Source: Typha latifolia (lineage: Eukaryota > Streptophyta > Magnoliopsida > Poales > Typhaceae). From it: a DNA stretch of 64,000 bases. Below are positions 1-11,315 of this stretch, piece after piece. The number at the start of each line of letters is the position of its first letter. Within the stretch, counting starts at the first letter, position 1. The notes under the pieces are model-generated. The model made no database searches. It was given only the letters and a program-made list of their open reading frames with translations, and was not told the DNA's origin. The DNA is taken from assembly GCA_019914945.1 (NCBI GenBank), contig CM034099.1:1-64000 (forward strand), given 5' to 3'. A program made the translations under genes and the position numbers.

Positions 1-1015
1 TTTCTTGTTAAATATAATTATTATTTATTTATACTAGTATTCAACTAAATAATAAAATAATTTATACCGATATTAACTCTTTTTCTGAATTAGATTACTT
101 GTTCTAAAATTAATCTTATTCCATGTGTGAACATGATGCAAAACTTATTTTAAATAGGAGTATAAGATATCTTTGCAAAACAAGTCAATTAAAAGTACAA
201 TAGCTTTTTATTATCTTTTACTGCAAAGGTGGGTTTCATGGATTATTTCTCTAGTTGAGTTTTTGGAAGAAAAAAATTAAAATAAAAGAGAGAGAGAATT
301 CTATTCAATTCCCAAGTTATATATCCTTTATCAATCTGTTTACTTGTATCTCTTATTTCTATGTCTCTGCTCTCGGCATGTTAGCTGCACTATATCATGT
401 CATTTTTTTCAATAAAAAAAAATTGCACTATATTATGTCATTGTCTCAAAAAAAAAAAAAAACTGCGATATATCATGTTCTTCTGTTGTGTTTGCCAAGT
501 TTCAAATCCAAGAAATTTCTTATTGTCCTCGTCCTCCATCCAATTTATTTCATAGTAAGTTGATCCATATTATTTTCCCTTTGATTGAATTCACTTCAAG
601 TTTTGTGCTATTTGCAAAAACAAAAAATTAGGTTATAATAATAGTAAGATTGGGCTTTTAAAACTGAATGTATTTATCTTTTCTATTAAATGTATTTTTT
701 TTAATAAAATGCTTAAAATGTATACAAGAGATATGAACAACTATACTCAAGGGCCCATTTATATTATTTTAAAAAAAATCTGTTTTGTGCAAATGAATTT
801 TTCACTCCTTTTATTTTCTCTCCCTCGCTCTACTCTTCGCACGACCCAGTGTGTCAATTAGAAGACAAGGTAGAAATCTCCAGATCCGAAAGGCAGTAAA
901 ACAAACAATATGACGAGAGATGGTAAACATAAAATATTAACTTTGTCTAATGCTTCTTAAACTAGAATGCACTTTTGCAGCTACTTGTCTGGATTCACAA
1001 GTAAGAAAAATTGCC

Positions 1016-1131
1016 AACGATTATTGCATATGTTTTAAATTCAGAATTGCACACTCCAGATCCTACAACTGCAAACGATTATTGCATATGTTTTAAATTC
1101 AGAATTGCACACTCCAGATCCTACAACTGCA
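1016..1131. repeat. 58-bp tandem duplication
   Basis: Two adjacent copies of a 58-bp unit (1016-1073 and 1074-1131) are essentially identical, containing the shared stretch ttattgcatatgttttaaat. Near identity suggests a recent slippage or unequal exchange. Confidence 0.9.
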
Positions 1132-2380
1132 ATTTCTGTATTAAACATCAGAAAGGCTAAAAGTTTTGAATAGTAAAGCAGCAGATAAATGAAACTAGGC
1201 TCCATATAAACATGACTACGATAAAAGGAAAATCTTTTTTAACTAACAAAAACAAGTTGTTTCCTCCTTTTCACAAGAGAGCATGTACCGCATACGGGAA
1301 AGCCTTTTTATTTTCTCGTTCATTGGACAAATTCGACACAATCACTGGATAGATTATAGAAGCAACAAATCAATTGAAAGAAATAAAATTTCGAAGCACA
1401 CATCGATTACGAGAAGAAAATGATTAAAAGTGAATGAAAGGTGACAGCCAATGCAGATGGAAATGAGTGAAGGCACCAGGAGAGCAGAGTACCTGAGGAA
1501 GACGAAGGAGAAGAGACGGGATGCGATAACATGCCAGCGAGAAGTCTCGAGACCCACTCCTTCCCCTTCCCCGCCGCGTACACCGAATTGCTTCAGGGTT
1601 AGGTTTTACGGTTTATGTTTCGTATGGCTTCGATGGAGGTCCCATGGCTGTCCATCTCCTTCGACGTCGCCTTCCGAGGCGCAAAATTCATGTACGGGAT
1701 TCTGGAGTATGCCTCAACTGCACTTTCCCTTTGCACCACCAACGTCTCCGGGGTTGATCAGTCTGATCCCTACCACCTTTCAATCCTGATGTGTGTTTGT
1801 TATGTACCTGAATGATTCACCTTCTAGGATTTATGGATCCATCCCCTCTATGCTCTCCCATGGGGCAAAGGCCTTGTCGGGATTCCTCTGGCTCAACGCT
1901 GCTGAGATGTAGATTGATGTGCCGTCCCTCAAGGCTAGATGGAATGACCCTGCCAAGCCGGGGACAAGCATAGGATGAACGAGGCCGAGGTGGTAGATGG
2001 CGGCTTTTCCCTTCCCTTCCTTTTAAGTAGATACAAATACCCACTCCTAGAGTTGATGGATGGGTAGATAGAGAGGAGAGAATAAGGGAAGGGAAGGGGA
2101 GGGAAGAGAAAAAGCGAGGGAAATGAGATGGAAGAAGGGAGAACGGGACGACCCAGCGAACAGATCCATATCTTCTGATGGATAGTCCCCCCGGATTGGA
2201 TGATATTGAGTTGGAGCTCCGTATAATATACATGAAGTACATGGAAACAAATAAGCTTGTTCGCATAGCACTTGGATATGGCACCGAATGCTCTTATCCG
2301 TGAGTCGGAAAAAACTTAGTAGTAGCGTACTACTGTTTCCACTCTGAGAGGCAATACTAACTTCGGGAACAACCGAACAA

Positions 2381-2382
<2 letters not shown>

Positions 2383-2476
<94 letters not shown>
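2383..2476. repeat. Compound (CT)n(AT)n microsatellite
   Basis: A run of about 32 CT dinucleotides passes directly into about 13 AT dinucleotides. It lies about 1.5 kb upstream of the WVD2-like start codon. Length polymorphism is likely. Confidence 0.97.
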
Positions 2477-2478
<2 letters not shown>

Positions 2479-3299
2479 GGGACCACCCCGCCGTAACTGG
2501 TATCATCCCTCCTATCTCTCTTCTTCTTGTCTTGTCTACGGTCTGTTCATAAAGAGATAAATAAACAAAGGTCCACAAATTTGAAGGCCGGTTCGGCCTC
2601 AGATAAGTCACTGGTCCAGTGTTATGGAGTGCAGCTCAGCAGCTGGAGGCTGGAGAATCGTTTGGACGGTTGGGATATGCTGAGAGAGCTCTCGAATCTC
2701 AAGGTGGCGAGGGGCACCAGTCCACCACAACCACCCGATCTGTCCGCCCGTCTGTCTGTCGCCAGCTTGAGTGCAACTCACCACCAACCAACCAAATGTT
2801 CTCCTCTTCTACTATCCCAACGGGCAATCATTGCGTCAGGTCGACGGTCCCGATTTTCCCCTTGCGTTCTCTCCTTGCCGTCCGATCTCTTCTTCCCAGC
2901 CAGACTGGTTAAGTTGACACGTCAGCCTCCTTATTGTGCGGACTTCGGAGGTCCTCTATGTACCGAGGTGGCGAGGTATATCACGTACAGTTGTGATGAC
3001 CCGGAAAGCATGAGTGGGAGGGGATTTAGAGTTCTCGCATACAAGTAATCTATGAGCACATCCGTTGGATCTCCGTGCCGCCAGCGGCGCTCTTCGAGGA
3101 CGTGCCATGTCAGCGATAAAGACAGAAGACCGCCAGCCCCCAGCACGTTCTCCTTCTACTCTGCTCCTATCAGACCAGATTGCCCTTCTCAAGTGATGTC
3201 CATAAACCACAAGCCCTCCAGAAAGTGTAGGGTTACTTTGGTCAAACGTATTTTGGCAGTTTCGTAAATGTGGTACCGTCTATCTCTCCTGTTTGAAAA

Positions 3300-3986
3300 G
3301 ATCGGTTCCCCCAACTTGTTCAATCTCTTCTCTTCTGGATGGGCTGGTGGTTGCTGAGAGTGAGGTGGTGACGGGGTGTCGGAGATCGCGTTGCGCAAGG
3401 TTGGAGATCTCTCCATCTCTATCAGTCGATCCCGAACCGAAGGGTATTTTCTACCAGTCCCTTCTCTCTACGAGGGCATGGCGTCTTTGCTGGCTTCCTT
3501 CGCGGATAGCTCTACGTCTTTCTCTCCCTGATTCTGAACTTCGCAATCGATCTCTAGAGGTAACATCTGGATCTGTTGTCTCTGACCGTGATCTTGATTA
3601 TTGGATATCTTAATCTGAGATTTGACAATTGATGTTTGATTCATGCATGATTGGTCACCTATGGGCTTGATCTCGCTGCTATAAGGATTAGTCGTATTAG
3701 ATTCAGGACAACTTCTAGAAATTCGATGGATTCCCAGTATCTTGCTTGATCTAATTCAGTAAAAGTAGCTAGGAATAGCAGATCATATGACACTTAAATT
3801 GATTCATGACTCGAAATATAGATGCACGATGCACGAGAAGAGAGAAACAAAAAATTGGACTTTGCTACAAGACTTTTAGAGAATTTACATGATGTTTCTG
3901 TTATGAGAATAATGCTAAGGGGATAAATTCCGCATTGTTTTCTTTCAGAGTACAATTTCTGGTCACTAAGGAGTCTCCATTTTAGG
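3300..3986 (+). promoter_or_regulatory. Probable 5' leader with 5'-UTR intron of the WVD2-like gene
   Basis: A pyrimidine-rich, GC-richer stretch at 3300-3560 looks like a leader exon. A plausible donor (ag|gtaaca, about 3560) and an acceptor after a ctttcag tract (about 3949) would splice it to the exon carrying the ATG at 3987. This is inferred from splice-site appearance only; the transcription start is not visible. Confidence 0.35.
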
Positions 3987-6900
3987 ATGGAAGCTGAGCT
4001 GGACCTCCAGAATGGAGTTTCGGAGGAAACCCAAGAAGCCAACGGGTTGCATTCTGAATTAGACGAGGAGAATGAGGCTTCTGAGAAGATTGATAATAGC
4101 CTTCAGTCTAATGGGTCTTCGGAAGATCCTTCAAGAGCTGAAGGTGGTCTTCTAAATACATCTGGAGTAGGACATCAAGACTCTGCAGCAGTAACACATG
4201 ACAAAGTCCCAAATCATTCAAAGGTTTGCACTTGTTTCTCATTCTCTTTTCTCAACTGACACATTATATGGACTGAATAATCTCTGATGACCACTTATCA
4301 TTTAGAAATCTGGATCTGGTGGACAAGGTCAATTGAAGGTTGGTAAAGCACAAAAGGATCAAAGCAGTCCTAATGGCACGGCTCGAGGCAAAAGACCTAT
4401 CCTTACCCAGAGCCTTTCCTTTCCTGCTAGAGGTACTGTAGCCAGCAATCTAAGAAAGAGCACGGCATCTTTGAAGCAGGTGAAATCAGGTGCCAAAAGT
4501 ATGCACTCAAGTAGCTCAGACGTTATCGGTGGTTTGTTATCTTCTTTTTGCTTCCGATCTTTATAATACCATATCTTCTCCAATCCTAAGTTGATAGTCT
4601 GAGATTGTGAATCAGGTGGGCCACCTGCTAAACAATCTAATTTTGCTGCTACACCTAGCACGCGGCGCCCATCTGTGAGTCTCTAAATAGCAGCCAATAA
4701 GATGTTTTTTTTATTCAAAAGATTCCTAATCTTTTAATATCTGTTACTTGCTTGGTATACGGTCTACAAAGTCTGGGTTGCTGGGTGGAGCTGCCAAAGA
4801 CAGCTACTCTGTTGCATTGCAGTAAGTTCTCGTTACAGTTTCACAAAATGTCTTACTGCATCTGTGGACATGGCTTATCTATCTTCAAGTCCTAATAAGT
4901 TGTCTCTACTCTTTACCAAATAAAAAGAGTAACACTATCATAAAGATCTTTAGTTGTCCTACATTATTCTTTGAGAGCCTTTTTTCTTATTTAGTTCATG
5001 TCTAAGTTTTTCAGAGCATCGGATTAGCAGGTTTATTTTTCTTGGGATGTTCATCTAAGCATAATTGTGCACCACTTTGGAATATTATATATTACTTCCT
5101 GGTTTAACATGCTAGATTATGTTCATTTGGTTTGCAAGGATTGACATTTCATGGCAGGTCTGGTGATGGCAACACAACAAACTCAAGGCACACATTCCCT
5201 GCAAAATATGAGGACGATGCCCACTCCACCAACTCGTAAAGATTCATGATTCATCTATATAGTATACACTAGTTTGTTATAGGATCTCCAATTTCTTATA
5301 TGCTATCAGTTTGATGTTTATTACGTTGTTTTTCAGAAGTAATACCACCCCTCATGCAGTAACTCATCGAAAGGGCATTGGTTCTGGTTTCAGTTTCAGA
5401 TTGGAAGAACGTGCTGAGAAACGAAAGGAGGTTCATTGCTTTATTGAGTTTTTTTCCATTTTATTCTTCTTGTTCCATATATTTTCTTTACAAAGGTATC
5501 CATTGGTGCTGGTTTTTCAGTTTTTCATGAAGCTAGAAGAGAAAATCCATGCCAAGGAAATGGAAAAGACAAATTTGCAGGCAAAATCAAAGGTAATGGT
5601 TTCTATTATGACATTGTATATGTTGGTTTTGGTTCACTTAGTTTTATCATTACAAACTGTTTGACATACAAAAATCATACTTATACAGGAGAACCAAGAG
5701 GCTGAGATCAAACAACTGAGGAAGAGCTTGACTTTTAAGGCCACGCCTATGCCAAGCTTTTATCAAGAACCTGGTCCTCCAAAAGTTGAATTGAAAAAGG
5801 TAGAGTATACTTGTCTCTGTTGTGCTTCCATTGGAAGGTCAATTCTGTCGTCTACCGGTAAAACTATTATGTTGATGCGATTTGTAAATGTGTAAGTAAT
5901 TCTGCAGACAATTGTAGATCCATATTGTTACTAGTTCAAAGTTGACGGAAAGATGTAATCTTTGAAAATTATGTAGTATGAAAATGAAAGTGATGTAGGC
6001 TAGAATTTTTTTCAGGCTTGGCTCATTTACATCTGAGCCAATTATTTCGATAGCCCTAAATAGTAGCACCATTGGGCAAATGGCATAAAAAGGGAATATT
6101 CCGTCTAGTTCAAACTATTTGTCTATTGAAATAACAAAATTGTCCTTCTTTTTCTAAGGCATGATGATGTTCCTCTTAATTTGAGAAAATTTTCAGAAGC
6201 TAGAAGAGGAAAGAAATTGGGGCCTCTCAACCCTCTCTTCTTTTCCACTCTCTCTTCTCCACCCTCTTCTCCTTTTAACCCTCTCTTCTCCTCCGCCTCA
6301 CTTCTCCTCCTGTTAATAATGAAGTGGTCAAGTATATAAAACCTTGGTTGATCAATGGAGGTGTGTAAGACCCTGCAACAGGATTGAATATCCATAATTG
6401 ATTAATCTTCTCAATGCATCTCATTATCTGTTTTCCCTATTTACCCAGTTGCAATTTTCTACCCTGTAAATCATCACTACTTGGAATCCTTCTTGTAATG
6501 ACTTTTTTGTCTTTGGGTGACAACTTCCCATAAATGCTCCTCAAGGTTTTCCTCTTTCTGTATGTCTTGCAAAAGTTAAATGTGTAAATTCTTGTGATCA
6601 TGGTACTCTTCTGAGCATGCATTCCTTGATATTAGTTCTGTAGCACAGTATGTTGTTGTAATACATAAAATGTATCTACAACAAGAGTCAATATTTCACT
6701 TGTCTGCTCTAATCTTCTGGTGTGTAACAGATCCCACCAACACGAGCTAGATCACCGAAGCTTGGACGGCACAAACCCTCAGTAGCTGCAGCTGTCAATC
6801 TTATAGAAGGGCCCATCGCATGTCAAAGCCAACATGCTGTTGGTAACTCGGCCAAGTTAAGTGAAGGAACAGCCAACAATAGAGGAAGTTCCATTGCTTT

Positions 6901-7186
6901 GAAGAAGCCATTGGAGAAATCACTCTCAAAGTTGCCTTCTCAAATATCGAAGTCTGCAAAGTCTGAAATGAAGCAGGTTGACACAAAGCTGAAGGTCTCA
7001 GACATAAAACCCAAAATCATCAAAGCAAAAGGAGAACAGGTTGGCAAACCAATCGAAGTCTCTTCCAAAGCAGTTGAAATAGTAGAGTCAATCTCGTTGG
7101 ATTACACAGTTGAGGAAGATAAAATTATTCTTAGTCAATCCAATCCTGTGGTTGCTGCTCCAAATGAACTTACAGTTGAAGGTTGA
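3987..7186 (+). CDS. WVD2-like (TPX2-domain) microtubule-associated protein
   Basis: Member of the WAVE-DAMPENED2-like family, which binds and bundles cortical microtubules and affects anisotropic cell growth. Nine coding exons join in frame: 3987-4223, 4306-4528, 4616-4674, 4772-4821, 5158-5235, 5337-5430, 5521-5592, 5689-5799 and 6731-7186, giving about 459 residues. The N-terminal half is acidic and then Ser/Lys-rich, including a SLSFPARG motif. The TPX2 domain lies at about residues 228-310 and shows the family hallmarks [47 protein letters not shown] and [16 protein letters not shown]. The C-terminal tail is Lys/Ser-rich. The ATG at 3987 is the first in frame after a likely 5'-UTR intron. 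The 931-bp last intron contains a CT-rich tract (about 6230-6310). The closest Arabidopsis relatives should be WDL4, WDL5 or WDL6; I cannot say which. Confidence 0.93.
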
Positions 7187-8055
7187 AACATTGATTGTCT
7201 TGCCTATGTATGTCTCGGATGTGAATAGTGAGTTGTGTGCTTCGTGGAGAACTTAATCCTTCTTCAGATTTATGGATTCGTGGTCTGTGGAGTAGATATT
7301 GTTTTGGTGGATGTTATCAGTATGTGGTGTATATTATTTGACTATTGTTTTGCTGTTCAATTCATATGTATATTGGATATTTGCCTCCAAGATGTCAACG
7401 GAAACTATTACAATTGTTGCATGATGATGACAGGATATGTTCATTTGCTGGAATTAAGATTGGAGAATGCTTTTGCCATCTTACACGGAATCAGCTGGCT
7501 CAAGTTAACAGAAACCCTCAATTAATATTTACTTTTTTCCTTTCTGGGTGGTAGCTTTGATATAGAAGGTTTAATCCGAGTCTGATGAGAAAATGTATTA
7601 AGCAAATTGAGCACAATATGATCTCTTACTCTCTGTTTTTTCGTTTTCTTTCTTAGGAGGTCCATAGACATGTACATATGAGATCCTCGGACCAGTCCAA
7701 ACATTGCAATTTCTGTCTGGCTAATCTATGGGCCATAATAAAATTACAACAGCTCTTATAGCAGGGTGAGTAGAGGTATAGCCATCTAATGCAGGTCATA
7801 TGATCTTTTACTAGAACTGGCTAATCTGTAAGTCATATGGTCTTTCATTAGAACTGCTTATGATGTACATATGGCAAGAAGAAAAAGAACGCCTGAGTCC
7901 ATATTAAAATTAAAAAATTTGATATCCTGTGGATCGTCCCCATTAAACAGCGCACTTGGGGTGAGTTACCTGATTACCCCTACCTTGAGACGGAGGTCTC
8001 GAACCCGTGGTTAGGTCGGAGGGACGCAATTCCCGATCCCGCCATCGCTTCTTCA
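7187..8055. other. 3' flank of WVD2-like gene and upstream region of GT29 gene
   Basis: The first part (7187 to about 7700) is the likely 3'-UTR and terminator region of the WVD2-like gene. The rest is the short upstream region of the sialyltransferase-like gene. At 7990-8005 the minus strand reads gggttcgagacc, a perfect pol III B-box-like motif, but no matching A-box or cloverleaf is evident. No further gene is seen. Confidence 0.5.
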
Positions 8056-11000
8056 ATGACCAGGGTGTCGAAGCCGGTGGGGAGCCGGAAGCCGACGGTG
8101 GTGGTCCTCCTAGGCATCGCCCTCATCTTCTCCGTCGTTGTTCTCTCCATCCAGTCCTCTTTCTTCACAGGTCAGCAAGCACAATTTTCTCTTCTCATTC
8201 CTTCACTTCCATCTCAGCATCTCCTCTTTCTTCTCTCTTCTTCCTCTTCTTCTGGTGTTCCATCAGGATCCCGGAGATCGGAATCAAACAGCGAGGAGAT
8301 CAGTATCCTGTCCGATTTCCAATCTCGCGTGCAGCAGTGCGTGGTACGTTCTCCATCTCTCTCTCCCTCCGCCATTTATTCACCTGCGGCTTCCCACACG
8401 CGCACTTCTCGAACATCTAATACGGTGATATCTAGAAGAAGTAGGAAATCGGATATGGCATTTGCATCTGTGACCGAGCTATTTATATTCATGTTCCGCA
8501 TCTGGGAGAACTAACGATCTGCGAGCATTGCAGATTTTAAAACTCGGATGTTGGTTGCAAGCTTTTCTAATACGACTCTGTCTCAGATCTCTCTTTGATC
8601 TGAGATTGCATCGCGGATCTGGTAGATCAGATTTATACTTCATGTTCTCTTCATTGTATTGTTGGTAATTAGCTGCTAGCTTCGTAACACCCTTCTGCTT
8701 GGAAACACCTCCCTTGAATATATTAATTAGCTAACCAGAAGGACTAATATAAAATAGCAGATGAGGAAACTCATCAAGTCAACTGGATAATGCAACCAAT
8801 CCTGGAAAAATGAGAACGAGAAAGCATGTAGAAGGGAGCGGCCAAAGTAGAAATTTTTTATTTCTATTTTATTGTAATGGTAATTTAAATACTGGCGCAT
8901 TCCTTTAACTTATAGGAAGCTAGCAGCTGGTTGCGATGTCACATGTTAGATAAAAATTGTCTTCCCCTAAGAAAAAGAAGAGAAACTAAGGGATAATTTG
9001 GTTTCTTGTATTAAGAGGTACTTGTTTCTCTAGATGTTGTGAAATTTATTGTATTTCATAACGTTGTATTTGTTAAACATATGCTTAGTTAGTTTTATTT
9101 TATAATGACATATTTAGTAAAGAAGTATTTAATTTGAGGATAATAGAAAAGAGGAGAAGAAAGATGAGTTAGGGTTGAGGATGGAAATGAGAGGAGAGGA
9201 GAGGAGAGAGATGGATTGGGGTTAGGGTTGGATTGGGATTGAAATAAGAGGAAAAAGATAAGTCAAGTTGGGATGGTTAAATGTAGTTTTTTGACATCTA
9301 TTTAGTCCAAATGGATGCGAAAGATTATATCTGAGTCTAATTAGTTTTTTTTAAAATATTTTTTTCATATCTGATGCATCAAAGCAAACAATATTTTTTA
9401 GATTAGACACTACCTCTATTAATACATCTAGAAAAACTCTCAATCAAACAGCCCCTAAATGAGTCTCCCACTCTTTTGTAGTTGTACTTTCTCGCTATCA
9501 TGTCTTTAGCAGAGTCCTGACATTTCTATTTTATTTAGGCTAGGAGAGGACTTGGCCTTACTGCAGATATCATCGACCATTGCAAGCTGGTTCTTCGATT
9601 TCCTGAAGGCACCAATAGTACCTGGGTAAAGCATTTCTCCATCATGAATTTGCGTCTGTTCTTTTATCAGTAAAGAACCTTGTGTCCAAGGAGAACTTCA
9701 CTTATGGTTTAATTCCTGCAGTACAATGCACAATTTAAAATTTTTGAGCCATTGGAATACCAGTATGATGTTTGTGAAGCTATCCTTCTATGGGAGCAGG
9801 TGAGATTCTATTTGGCAAAAAGCAACCTATTTCTTAATGTGTACTGTGTATTAAGACTGAATAGATTGCCAGTATCGCAACATGACGACAGTCTTGACAA
9901 GGGAATACTTAGATGTACGACCAGATGGATGGTTAGACTATGCTGCCAAAAGGATAGCGCAGCTGTAAGATGCTGAACACATAAGGTGTCCTTTTATTCT
10001 GTTGCGTTCTTGTAAGCAACCAGTTGTGATTTTGTTAAACAGACTTTTCTTTTGAGATGCAGGGGTGCAGATAAATGCTATAACCATACACTCTGTGAGG
10101 AGCATCTTAACTTGATTTTGCCCGCAAAGCCTCCTTTTCACCCACACCAGTTTAGGACATGTGCAGTTGTTGGGAACTCAGGAGATCTCTTGAAAACAGA
10201 GTTTGGGCAAGAGATTGACGAGCATGATGCAGTGTTTCGTGATAACGAGGCACCTGTTAGTGAGGTAACCTACTAATATGCATCTACCGTAATCTAGTAA
10301 GAATGACATAGATTTTTCAAGTCACTGCTGACTCCCTTGTTGGTATAATTAGTAACTTGTCCCTTATTGGTATAATTTGCTTCCACCTTAAATTAAAAAT
10401 AGTGCCCAACTCATCAGACATGTCTGACATCAATTTAGCTATAGACTGATTTTGAGAATGTTCATGGACCTGTTATTTCCACTCTTTTGTTAGGCCTGAT
10501 TGAATCTTATAACGTAACCCTAAATTTTGTGTTAATTTTGTAGAAATACGCCAAACATGTTGGGCTGAGAAGAGACTTCCGTCTGGTTGTCAGAGGCGCT
10601 GCTCGTAACATGGTTGTGATACTTAATGGATCTTGTAGGTTTGATGCCTTGAATCGAAAGACTGTTTCATAGTTAGATACATATATGGCTATACAGCCTG
10701 TGGCTATCATTTTTTGAGACTAGACAAGTTAGCTGCAGAATAAATTCCTTCTAGTCTTGACATTGCCCATTGATAATTTTATTAGTTTGGAGAGTACTTA
10801 TGGAACTCTATGTTAAAGTTGGAGGTGCAAAAATTTTAGTAGTTGCTAGTGTATCAAGCATATGATATATCAGAAAGCCTTTCTGCCTATACAAATGAAT
10901 ATGTAATGCAAATTGCAGTAATTGATTCAAGATTCAAGCTCTTTATCATCCACATTACTATTTAATATCTATTGATACATAACAATTTCGTGGATGCATT

Positions 11001-11225
11001 ATTCAGTATTATGGAAACCCAAAAGCTTTTATTTTTGCATGTTTCATACATGGATCAAAAAATAAATAGATCTCGGTTCCAGTCAGTTGACTAAGATCGA
11101 GTGGGATCGGTCAGTTCAGGTCGATCAGGTTTGATACTCATATCTATAACAGATATGATCGGATTCGACTCAGGGACATTAATAATTGATATCCTTTCCC
11201 CAACATCTTCTTTCTCTCTTTGTCT

Positions 11226-11315
<90 letters not shown>

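Larger units (their letters stand above)
1..3300. other. Intergenic region, no supported gene
   Basis: AT-rich from 1 to about 1440, then mixed composition. It holds a 58-bp tandem duplication (1016-1131) and a CT/AT microsatellite (about 2383-2476). Several short open frames lie between 1450 and 3050, but none matches a family I recognise, none carries a domain motif, and frames overlap on both strands. The stretch 2500-3300 is the probable distal promoter of the WVD2-like gene. I see no rRNA, tRNA or transposase motif here. Confidence 0.5.

Noticed and set aside
1451..2303. Small frames, including MEVPWLSISF... near 1630 and a 41-codon frame 2178-2303
   Set aside because: No family recognised, no splice partner found, and the composition is not distinctive; kept only as unassigned intergenic DNA.
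7985..8010. Possible tRNA gene on the minus strand
   Set aside because: Only the T-arm/B-box motif fits; no acceptor stem or D-arm could be formed.
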